NCBI GenBank assembly: GCA_009835395.1
Contig: VXXM01000089.1
Coordinates: 47,921 to 89,673, forward strand
Length of the DNA stretch: 41,753 nt
From: Acidimicrobiia bacterium
GTDB lineage: Bacteria > Actinomycetota > Acidimicrobiia > Acidimicrobiales > CATQHL01
Direction: 5' to 3'
Part shown: in pieces, positions 7,358-15,035 of the stretch
How the letters are laid out: the number at the start of each line of letters is the position of its first letter
Numbering within the stretch: position 1 is the first letter of the stretch
Position numbers and translations under genes: made by a program
The notes under the pieces: model-generated
What the model was told of the DNA's origin: nothing
Databases searched by the model: none
Seen by the model: the letters and a program-made list of their open reading frames with translations, nothing else

Positions 7358-9706
7358 ATGCGAATAGCGGAAGGATACGAGAAGAGCCCGTACAGGTCGG
7401 AGCGCCAGCGCCGCGAGCTGCTGGGCTACACCGACCCGCTGGTCGTCCATCCGGGCGACGAGGTGCGGGTCATGGTGAGTTCCGAGTTCGACTCCTACGA
7501 GTCGCAGGTGGTGCGGCTCATCCACGGGGACACCTCGCCGGAGAGTCCCGGCTTCAAGGCCGAGCCGGTCGCCACGTCGGCCGACGGCACGCACCCCGGG
7601 CGGATCCAGGACACGCACGCCGGTTCATACGTGACGGTCCCTGGTCCCCCCGACATCCCCGGCAGCTTCACGATCGCAGCGTGGATCTGGCCGACGGTCC
7701 CGGAGGCGGGACCGCAGGCGATCGTGGCCCGCCGCGGCAGTTTCGGTGGCTACAGCCTCGGGCTCGGTCTGCCGAGGGGCATGCCGACCGGACCGGACGT
7801 GGACAGCGCCGGCTGCGTGATACCTCCTGGGAACGAGGAGGACGGGCTGACGCTGCGCGTCGACAACCGGCACTTCTCCCTGGGCACCTGGCCCGTCGCG
7901 GGGCGCTGGCACTTCGTGGCCGGCTCCTGGGACGCCGACACTGGCGAGGCCCGCCTGCTGCAGAGGATCTGTGAGCGCGGCGTCGAGCCCTCGCTGACGG
8001 CCGCGACGAATCTCGGCACGCTGGACGGCGACGCGGTTGATCCCACCCCCGAGGAACCCGACACACCGCTGCTGCTGGCGGCCGGCTCGCGCATCGACGG
8101 CACCGAGGCGGGGGCCTATCACTGCTTCAACGGCAAGATCGAGCGGCCCTGCCTGTTCAACCGGGCCCTCAGCGCGGATGAGTTGGAGGCGCTGGCCGAC
8201 GGCGCCGACCCGCTGGCGGTGGACGGCACCGCCGCGGTCTGGGACTTCGCCGCCACGGACGCCTCGGGCGTCGACATCGCCGACGTCGGTGGTTCGGGCC
8301 ACGACGGCACCGTCGTCAACTACGCCATGCGCGGCCTCACCGGCCACAGCTGGGACGCCACCGCCTTCACCCGCGAGGAGGCACCGGAGCAGTACGGCGC
8401 CATCCACTTCCATGACGACGACTTCGACGACAGCCGCTGGGAGGAGGACTTCAGGTTCACGGTGCCCGATGACGCCCGCAGCGGCTACTACGCCGTGCAT
8501 CTGCAGGCGTCCGACGAGGCCGGCGGCGAGGAGGACAACATCCCGTTCTTCGTGACGCCGGCCCCGGGCGCCCGCCGGGCCAAGGCGGCCTACCTTGCGC
8601 CCACCTGCAGCTACCTGGCGTACGCCAACGAGCGGGTGCTGTTCAGCGGGGGCCACGACTTCAGCGATCTCACCAACATCCCCATCGTGGTGGACCCCTA
8701 CGACGACTACCTGGGAGCCCGGGTGGAGCTCGGCGGTTCGGTCTACGACGTGCACACCGACGGCAGCGGCGTGTGCCACTCCACCACCCGCCGCCCGCTC
8801 CTGTCGATGCGCGCCACCGCCCGCCACTGGGTGACCAACGCCCCGCGGGGCTACGCCTTCGACCTGTACCTGGTGGACTGGCTGGAGACCCAGGGCGCCG
8901 ACTACGACGTCATCACCGACGAGGATCTGCACTTCGAGGGCCTCGACTGCCTCTCGGAGTACAAGGTCATCATGACCGGCTGCCACCCCGAGTACTGGAC
9001 CGGCCCCATGCTGGACGCCCTCGAGGCTTACCTGGACGGCGGCGGTCGATTCATGTATCTGGGCGGTAACGGCTTCTACTGGGCCACGACGTATGACCCC
9101 GGGCGGCGCCACGTCGTCGAGATCCGGCGCGGCTTCGCCGGCAGCCGGGCCTGGGAGTCGCACCCCGGCGAGACGCAGTTCGCCTCCACCGGCGAGCAGT
9201 GCGGCATCTGGCGGCACCTGGGCCGCCCACCGAACGCCATCGTCGGCACCGGATTCGCGTGCCAGGGCTGGGACGCCAACACGCCCGGCTACCGGCGCCT
9301 GCCCGACAGCTTCGACCCGCGTGCCGCGTTCATCTTCGAGGGCGTCGGAGACGACGAGATCATCGGCGACTTCGGCCTGGTCATGAACGGCTGCGCCGGC
9401 GACGAGCTGGACCGGGTGGATCACCGCCTGGGCACGCCCTCGCACACGTTGGTCCTGGCCACCTCAGCCGGGGAGCACTCCGCCTATTACCTGATCTGCC
9501 ACGAGGACATCTTCGTGATGCACGCCAACATCGACGCCACCCGCAACGACGACGCCCGCGCCGACATGGTCTACTTCGAGACCGCCAACGGCGGCGCGGT
9601 GTTCTCGGTCAGCTCCATCAACTGGTTCTCGGGCCTGTCGCACAACGACTACGACAACAACGTCTCCCGGATCACGTCCAACGTGCTCAACAACTTCCTG
9701 GCGTAA
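7358..9706 (+). CDS. N,N-dimethylformamidase large-subunit homologue (LamG plus iron amidohydrolase)
   Basis: A 782-aa protein resembling the large (beta) subunit of N,N-dimethylformamidase. Residues ~85-275 form a LamG/concanavalin-type domain (SYVTVPGPPDIPGSFTIAAW). The remainder is the family-specific catalytic region with AYLAPTCSYLAYANERVL, GCHPEYWTGPM and GGNGFYWATTYDP. The characterised Paracoccus enzyme uses an iron site of two Tyr and one Glu (Y399, Y440, E521 as I recall). Here Y422, Y463 and E545 have almost the same spacing (41 and 82), and H543 sits two residues before the Glu. The protein is therefore probably an active amide hydrolase. The small subunit of the known enzyme was not recognised next to it. 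GGGGAGAGAAG before the ATG is a good ribosome-binding site. Confidence 0.85.
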   Translation: MRIAEGYEKSPYRSERQRRELLGYTDPLVVHPGDEVRVMVSSEFDSYESQVVRLIHGDTSPESPGFKAEPVATSADGTHPGRIQDTHAGSYVTVPGPPDIPGSFTIAAWIWPTVPEAGPQAIVARRGSFGGYSLGLGLPRGMPTGPDVDSAGCVIPPGNEEDGLTLRVDNRHFSLGTWPVAGRWHFVAGSWDADTGEARLLQRICERGVEPSLTAATNLGTLDGDAVDPTPEEPDTPLLLAAGSRIDGTEAGAYHCFNGKIERPCLFNRALSADELEALADGADPLAVDGTAAVWDFAATDASGVDIADVGGSGHDGTVVNYAMRGLTGHSWDATAFTREEAPEQYGAIHFHDDDFDDSRWEEDFRFTVPDDARSGYYAVHLQASDEAGGEEDNIPFFVTPAPGARRAKAAYLAPTCSYLAYANERVLFSGGHDFSDLTNIPIVVDPYDDYLGARVELGGSVYDVHTDGSGVCHSTTRRPLLSMRATARHWVTNAPRGYAFDLYLVDWLETQGADYDVITDEDLHFEGLDCLSEYKVIMTGCHPEYWTGPMLDALEAYLDGGGRFMYLGGNGFYWATTYDPGRRHVVEIRRGFAGSRAWESHPGETQFASTGEQCGIWRHLGRPPNAIVGTGFACQGWDANTPGYRRLPDSFDPRAAFIFEGVGDDEIIGDFGLVMNGCAGDELDRVDHRLGTPSHTLVLATSAGEHSAYYLICHEDIFVMHANIDATRNDDARADMVYFETANGGAVFSVSSINWFSGLSHNDYDNNVSRITSNVLNNFLA

Positions 9707-9712
9707 TCTGAG

Positions 9713-9727
9713 CCGCCGTCCGGCGGG
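9713..9727 (+). repeat. Intra-operon GC hairpin, copy 2
   Basis: Exact copy of the 15-mer at 3300-3314 (CCGCCGTCCGGCGGG), lying between the dimethylformamidase-like gene and the last RidA gene. It can form a 5-bp stem. The AAGGAGG ribosome-binding site of the next gene follows a few bases later. Confidence 0.4.
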
Positions 9728-9747
9728 CCGTTCCCAAGGAGGAAGCC

Positions 9748-10125
9748 ATGGCGAAGCAGCCGATCACCAGTGCGGGCGCACCCCAGCCGTCGGGGGCCTA
9801 CTCGCAGGGCATCGCGGCCGGCGGGTTCGTGTTCCTGTCGGGTCAGGGACCGTTCACGCCCGCCGGCGATGTGCCCGAGGGGGGCTTCGGCGCCCAGGCG
9901 CGCCAGACCTTCGCCAACCTGGCAGCGGTGGCCGAGGCCGCGGGCGGCTCGCTGGCCGACGCCGTGCGTGTGGGCGTCTACCTGCACGACATGAGCGACT
10001 TTCCGGAAATGAACGCCATCTACCGCGAGACGTTCCCCGAACCGCTGCCGGCGCGCACCACCATCCAGACGCCCCTGCCGGGCTTTCTGATCGAGGTGGA
10101 CGTCGTCCTGCACCTCGGCGACTGA
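9748..10125 (+). CDS. RidA family enamine/imine deaminase
   Basis: Compact RidA protein of 125 aa, the standard family length. Y18 (GAYSQG), the conserved R103 (PARTTIQ) and the acidic E116 in FLIEVDVVL are the residues that line the RidA active site. It is a homotrimeric cytosolic enzyme that hydrolyses enamines and imines made by PLP enzymes. It is the second RidA-type gene in the operon and differs in subfamily from the one at 4933-5409. AAGGAGG lies 7-13 nt before the ATG. It is the last gene of the operon, facing asd across a short convergent terminator. Confidence 0.93.
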   Translation: MAKQPITSAGAPQPSGAYSQGIAAGGFVFLSGQGPFTPAGDVPEGGFGAQARQTFANLAAVAEAAGGSLADAVRVGVYLHDMSDFPEMNAIYRETFPEPLPARTTIQTPLPGFLIEVDVVLHLGD

Positions 10126-10135
10126 TCTCGCTGCC

Positions 10136-10153
10136 GCGCCGCGAGGGCGGCGC
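10136..10153. terminator. Bidirectional hairpin between convergent RidA and asd genes
   Basis: GCGCCGC (10136-10142) and GCGGCGC (10147-10153) form a 7-bp perfect stem with a GAGG loop. It fills the 30-bp gap between convergent genes. There is no T-run on either side, as is common for actinobacterial terminators. Confidence 0.55.
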
Positions 10154-10155
10154 CG

Positions 10156-11193
<1,038 letters not shown>

Positions 11194-11240
11194 CCGAGAC
11201 CGGTGTGGCCGACCGCTTTGCTCGGTCGGCGCCGGTCCGG

Positions 11241-12218
11241 TCAGGAGGCTCCATTCGTCTGTGGGGTGGCTGTTGCGGCCGTGTCCTCCGATGATCCGTC
11301 GGACTCGGGATCCGGGGCGTCGCGCAGCGCCCAGCCCATGAGGCGCAGCATCGCCCGCGCCGTCGGGCGCACGACGAGGCGGCGCAGCGGCCCGCACCGC
11401 AGGTCGTGGAGAGATTGCGCCCACGGCGGCAGGCTGTCGAACGCCGCCCAGAACAACACCGCGTATGCCAGACGTGCCACCGGGGGCAACGGGAAGGCGC
11501 GCAGGAAGTAGGCCGCTTCCCGGCTGAGTTCGGTGGCGGCGACCGCGGGACGGAACCCATCGATGACAGCCGCCAGTTCGGCCCGGCTGAGCGGCGGCTC
11601 GTCGACCCCCAGGCGCTCGGCCACCATCGCCATCTCCGACACGTAGCGATCGGGCAACTCGCCCGCCCTGAGTCCCGCCGCGGCCACATTCCTGGGATCC
11701 CGCGCCGGCAGGTTCGGAGTCAGGACGGTGCGCCCGCGCCGCGGGCGCCGGCCGTAGCGCAGGAAGGCCTCCAGGAAGCTGTCCACCTCGGTGGCGTGCA
11801 CCCAGGCGAGCAGGTCTGCGTCGTCAGCTCGGTAGAGGCGACCCTCCGGCGTGACCCCGGACACGGAGAGGTGGACCCGCCGCACCGCCTCGATGGCCGC
11901 CTCAGCCTCCGGCAGGGAGCAGTACGTGGTGGTACCCAGGAAGAAGACGGTGCGCCGCAGCCGCCCCAGCGGGTCCTGGCGGAAGTCCGAGTGCTCGCCG
12001 ACGCCCTGCATGGCCACCGGGTGCAGTGACTGCAGCAGAAGTGCCCTGATGCCGCCCACCATCATCGAGGCCTCGGCGTGCACCAGCCACGCCGCCCCGC
12101 CGACCGGCAGCAGCGTCGGCGCCCCGGGCGTCGGGGCGAACTTGCGGGAGCCGCTTCCGGACAGCACCGTGCGAATCGACCACGCCAAGCGGTTCCGAGA
12201 AGCGGCGAGGAGGTTCAT
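11241..12218 (-). CDS. Oxygenase MpaB family protein (DUF2236)
   Basis: A 325-aa protein of the MpaB/DUF2236 family, which includes the heme-b latex-clearing protein and the fungal enzyme MpaB. Recognisable family blocks are GGAAWLVHAEASMMVGGIRALLLQSLHPVA (written here as two parts, residues ~40-69), the GEHSDFRQDPLGRLRRT region, and WVHATEVDSFLEAFLRYG with the conserved histidine. The C-terminal ~100 residues are more variable and helical. In characterised members conserved histidines bind heme. The natural substrate of most actinobacterial paralogues is unknown. The gene stands alone between asd and tRNA-Pro; no clear ribosome-binding site was found. Confidence 0.8.
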   Translation of the reverse strand: MNLLAASRNRLAWSIRTVLSGSGSRKFAPTPGAPTLLPVGGAAWLVHAEASMMVGGIRALLLQSLHPVAMQGVGEHSDFRQDPLGRLRRTVFFLGTTTYCSLPEAEAAIEAVRRVHLSVSGVTPEGRLYRADDADLLAWVHATEVDSFLEAFLRYGRRPRRGRTVLTPNLPARDPRNVAAAGLRAGELPDRYVSEMAMVAERLGVDEPPLSRAELAAVIDGFRPAVAATELSREAAYFLRAFPLPPVARLAYAVLFWAAFDSLPPWAQSLHDLRCGPLRRLVVRPTARAMLRLMGWALRDAPDPESDGSSEDTAATATPQTNGAS

Positions 12219-12290
12219 CGTCGGAGGATCATGGCAGGGGGCAGTTCGCCGAACCGGGGCGCGCCGGCGCGCACCGGAAGGCTCTTGCGA

Positions 12291-12367
<77 letters not shown>

Positions 12368-12377
12368 TTGCGGGCCG

Positions 12378-12383
12378 AGGATA
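12378..12383 (-). promoter_or_regulatory. Predicted -10 element for tRNA-Pro
   Basis: TATCCT on the minus strand lies 10 nt before the 5' end of tRNA-Pro, which predicts a very short 5' leader. Confidence 0.45.
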
Positions 12384-12411
12384 CCAAGGCCGGACCGCCG
12401 CGCCGGGCGGC

Positions 12412-12804
12412 TCAGCCGGCGCTCTCGTGGAAGGTTCCACCCTCGGCGAGGGCGGCGCGCCCCCGGCGTAGGCGGAAGGCGTTGAGGGGTTTGATCAACC
12501 AGCCGTCGGCGCGTGCCTGCCGGGCCAGGAACACATCCGCGGACCGGTCCAGCAGCATCAGCACGTTCTGGTACCGCAGCCGACCGGCGTCACTCTCCGC
12601 CCGCAGTTCCAGACACGCCGCCATTCCGCCCATGCTGCCGATCTGCAGGTCCAGGATCACCAACTCGGGCTGCAACTCCTCGGTGACGGCCAGCAAATCC
12701 CGCCCCGAGCGAACCCGGCTGACGCGGGTGGCATCGTCGGCGAGAGCGCCGGCAACCTCGTCGAACGTCCAATCGGCGTCGGTTGCAAGCAGCACGTCGG
12801 CCAT
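12412..12804 (-). CDS. Stand-alone response-regulator receiver protein
   Basis: Single receiver (REC) domain, 130 aa, no output domain. Visible core residues are acidic D9 and D11, the phospho-acceptor D52 in LVILDLQIG, and K105 in WLIKPLNAF. The usual Thr/Ser switch residue after strand 4 appears to be Leu (LMLLDRS), so signalling may be altered. It probably passes or senses phosphate within a regulatory network; the divergently transcribed STAS protein starts only 52 bases away, which suggests joint control. ATG at 12804 is preceded by TAGCCT at 6 nt, suggesting a leaderless mRNA. Confidence 0.8.
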   Translation of the reverse strand: MADVLLATDADWTFDEVAGALADDATRVSRVRSGRDLLAVTEELQPELVILDLQIGSMGGMAACLELRAESDAGRLRYQNVLMLLDRSADVFLARQARADGWLIKPLNAFRLRRGRAALAEGGTFHESAG

Positions 12805-12810
12805 ACCGTG

Positions 12811-12831
12811 AGGCTACCGGGGCGGTAGCAT
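12811..12831. promoter_or_regulatory. Divergent overlapping promoters (receiver / STAS)
   Basis: Minus-strand TAGCCT (12816-12811) lies 6 nt before the receiver gene ATG. Plus-strand TAGCAT (12826-12831) is positioned to start transcription near 12838, about 19 nt before the STAS gene. The two -10 elements are only 9 bp apart, so one polymerase should exclude the other. Confidence 0.45.
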
Positions 12832-12856
12832 CCCCGGCGAGACGGGAGGTTGCCGG

Positions 12857-13204
12857 GTGTTCGAGGTTCAGGTGGAAGTCGCGGAGGACCACACCGTCTG
12901 CCGACCGATCGGCGAGTTGGATGCCTACACGGTCGGCGAGTTCCGCGAGGCCCTCAACGGCGTCGACGAGACGGCTCGCTTAGTGGTCGATCTGAGCGGC
13001 GTGCCGTTCATGGACTCGGCGGGTCTCGGCGCCCTCATCGGGGGCATCCGGCGGGTCCGCGACGGCGGTGGGACGATCTCGGTGCTCTGCGATCGACCTG
13101 CGATCACCCGGCTGCTGCACACGACCGGCTTCGACCGGATCGTTCCGATGGTGGAGACCATGCAGGCGGCCCTCGAGGCGCTCGGTCCCGTCGACGATTC
13201 CTGA
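12857..13204 (+). CDS. Anti-sigma factor antagonist (STAS domain)
   Basis: SpoIIAA/RsbV-like STAS protein of 115 aa. The conserved block VVDLSGVPFMDSAGLGAL contains S54, the residue that a partner anti-sigma kinase phosphorylates to switch binding. Unphosphorylated STAS proteins sequester the kinase and free a sigma factor. GTG at 12857 is chosen because GGGAGG sits 7 nt upstream. A matching kinase-like protein is encoded far away at 32523-32969; whether the two are partners is not shown by the sequence. Confidence 0.9.
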   Translation: MFEVQVEVAEDHTVCRPIGELDAYTVGEFREALNGVDETARLVVDLSGVPFMDSAGLGALIGGIRRVRDGGGTISVLCDRPAITRLLHTTGFDRIVPMVETMQAALEALGPVDDS

Positions 13205-13211
13205 CCCCTCG

Positions 13212-14648
13212 ATGCGCCGGAGTTCTCGCCTGCCTCCCGGCGCGCGCCGCGGCGCCGCCATGGCGCGGCGGGTGCTGCTGGGGTTGGTCGTCGCCACGGC
13301 GGGCTGGTTGCTGGCACCGTCGAGCCCGGTCACCGCACAGGCGCAGACCTGCCCCGGCGACGCCGCTGCGCCCGCGCTGTCCCGGGCCGCGGAGCCCGGC
13401 GCGGACCTGGTGCAGGTCGTCGAGGTGGTCGGCCTGATGGATCCGGTGCTCAGCGACTTCGTGATCGACCGCATCAGCCGTGCCTCCGAGCCCGGCAGCG
13501 GCGTGCTGTTCGTCGTCCTGCGGATCGACAGCCGCGGCGCCGTCGTGGACGAGGCGCAGCTGGGGGCGATCGCCGATGCCATCGTGGACTCGCGGGTGCC
13601 GGTGACCGCCTGGGTCGGCCCCTCCGGGGCCCGCGCCACCGGCGAGGTCGCGCAACTCCTGGCGCTCGCCGACCGGGTCGGCGTGGCGCCGGGAGCGCGC
13701 CTGGGGGACACGGGCGACCAGGTGCTCGACTGCGACCGCTTCGGCCGGCTCTGGGGACCGAACGCGGCGCTCTTGGCCGACGGCACGGTGAACCACAGCG
13801 AGGCCACCGCCGCCGGCGTGACGCCCGCGGCGGCGCCGACGCTCGGCGAGTTCCTGTTCACGCTCGAGGACCTGGGCTTCGAGACCGTCGAGGTCACCGA
13901 CGGCGAGACCGGCGAGACCCGCCTCGAACCGAGATCCTCGGTGCAGTTCGTGAGCCTTCCGTTCGTCGGTGGGATCATGCACACCGTGGCCAGCCCGCCG
14001 CTGGCGTACCTGCTGCTGCTGATTGCGCTGTCGCTGGTGTTGCTGGAGCTGTACACCGCCGGCGTGGGAATCGCCGGCGTCACCGGCGCCGCCTGCGGCA
14101 TCCTGGCGCTGTACGGGCTGGCGGTGCTGCCGACCAACGGCTACGCCATCGCCCTGATCGTCTTCGCCTTCTTCGCCTTCGCCATCGACGTCCAGACCGG
14201 CGTGCCGCGTGTCTGGACCGCCATCGGCACCGCCGCCGTGGTCGCCGGCACCCTCACGCTGTACGACGGCGTCTCCATGTCGTGGGTGCCGATGCTGGGA
14301 GGGCTCGTCGGGCTGATGCTCGGCATCCTGGGCGGCATGCCGCCGCTCATACGCAGCCGCTTCTCCACCCCCACCATCGGCCGCGACTGGATGATCGGGA
14401 TGCGCGGCGAGGCTGTGGAGCCGCTGCACCCCTTCGGGGTCGTGCGGATCGCCGAGAGCCTGTGGCGGGCGCGCACTTTCCGGGCCTCGCCGATCCCACC
14501 CGGGGGGCCGGTGGAGGTCACCGGCATCGACGGGCTGCTGCTGGAGGTGTCCCCGGTGAGCGACGCCGACGAGGGCGGCTCGGGCGCCGACGACGGCAAC
14601 GCCGATGAGGCAGGACCAGCCCACGAGGCCGCCGGGGAGACCACCTAG
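13212..14648 (+). CDS. NfeD-family membrane protein (ClpP-like domain plus OB fold)
   Basis: Long-form NfeD protein, 478 aa, or 462 aa if the ATG at 13260 (MARRVLLGLVV) is used, which begins directly at a signal-peptide-like segment. Order: signal/anchor, ClpP-class protease-like domain (VVEVVGLMDPVLSDFV, then WVGPSGARATGEVAQLLALADRVGVAPGA), four to five membrane helices at about residues 255-385, and a C-terminal NfeD OB-fold domain (IGMRGEAVEPLHPFGVVRI). Family members work with stomatin/flotillin-type membrane proteins. Where active NfeD proteases have Ser in GARAASAG, this protein has GARATGEV, so the nucleophile seems lost. No stomatin gene is adjacent. The acidic, low-complexity tail (~30 aa) is probably disordered. 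Confidence 0.82.
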   Translation: MRRSSRLPPGARRGAAMARRVLLGLVVATAGWLLAPSSPVTAQAQTCPGDAAAPALSRAAEPGADLVQVVEVVGLMDPVLSDFVIDRISRASEPGSGVLFVVLRIDSRGAVVDEAQLGAIADAIVDSRVPVTAWVGPSGARATGEVAQLLALADRVGVAPGARLGDTGDQVLDCDRFGRLWGPNAALLADGTVNHSEATAAGVTPAAAPTLGEFLFTLEDLGFETVEVTDGETGETRLEPRSSVQFVSLPFVGGIMHTVASPPLAYLLLLIALSLVLLELYTAGVGIAGVTGAACGILALYGLAVLPTNGYAIALIVFAFFAFAIDVQTGVPRVWTAIGTAAVVAGTLTLYDGVSMSWVPMLGGLVGLMLGILGGMPPLIRSRFSTPTIGRDWMIGMRGEAVEPLHPFGVVRIAESLWRARTFRASPIPPGGPVEVTGIDGLLLEVSPVSDADEGGSGADDGNADEAGPAHEAAGETT

Positions 14649-14689
14649 CGGCACGGCGTAACCGCCGCCGGCGAATCTCGGATTTCGTC

Positions 14690-14718
14690 TTGTGTTGGCT
14701 CGAATGCCGTCCTATGGT
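14690..14718 (+). promoter_or_regulatory. Predicted whiB promoter
   Basis: TTGTGT (14690-14695) and TATGGT (14713-14718) are separated by 17 bp. The expected start of transcription falls at about 14725-14726, exactly on the GTG of a six-codon ORF that precedes whiB. Confidence 0.5.
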
Positions 14719-14725
14719 CGCCCCC

Positions 14726-14746
14726 GTGACAGGGGTGTGCCGGTGA
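14726..14746 (+). CDS. Putative leaderless leader peptide VTGVCR upstream of whiB
   Basis: GTG at 14726 opens a six-codon ORF reading V(M)-T-G-V-C-R followed by TGA at 14744-14746. The stop overlaps the proposed whiB start as GTGA. The GTG sits 7 nt after the -10 hexamer, the spacing seen for other leaderless genes of this window. A Cys codon near the end is suggestive because small Cys-containing leader ORFs regulate genes in mycobacteria. This rests on position and overlap only; the ORF is too short for any coding statistics. Confidence 0.35.
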   Translation: MTGVCR

Positions 14747-14991
14747 GCGCGATCACCGACGGTGTCGAATGGCAGATGCGGGCGGCCTGCAGGGGCCCCC
14801 AGTCGGTGGTGTTCTTCCCGCCGACGGTGGCGGAGGCGAAAGAGGAGCGATCCGAGCGCGAGCGCCGCGCCAAGGCGATCTGCGCCCAATGCGCGGTGAT
14901 CACCGAGTGTCTGGAGTACGCCCTGCGGATCCGCGAACCCCATGGCATCTGGGGTGGCCTCAACGAGCAGGAGCGCCGCCGGCTCCTCTGA
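14743..14991 (+). CDS. WhiB family transcriptional regulator
   Basis: Iron-sulfur WhiB-like regulator found only in actinobacteria and their phages. With GTG 14743 as start it has 82 aa, the usual size. The four cluster ligands are C16, C47, C50 and C56 (C-x30-C-x2-C-x5-C), followed by the HGIWGG turn (67-72) and a basic C-terminus (ERRRLL) for DNA contact. WhiB proteins bind a [4Fe-4S] cluster and act with the primary sigma factor. In-frame upstream starts exist at 14692, 14704 and 14737; the chosen one has AGGGG 7 nt upstream and lies downstream of the predicted transcription start. Confidence 0.93.
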   Translation: MSAITDGVEWQMRAACRGPQSVVFFPPTVAEAKEERSERERRAKAICAQCAVITECLEYALRIREPHGIWGGLNEQERRRLL

Positions 14992-15000
14992 AGATCTCCC

Positions 15001-15035
15001 GCGGCGCCTCGCAGGCACCGGAGGCACAGCGCCGC
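15001..15035. terminator. Bidirectional hairpin between whiB and selB
   Basis: GCGGCGC (15001-15007) pairs with GCGCCGC (15029-15035), with an alternative inner pairing GCCTC/GAGGC. It occupies the gap between the convergent whiB and selB genes and probably serves both. Confidence 0.5.
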
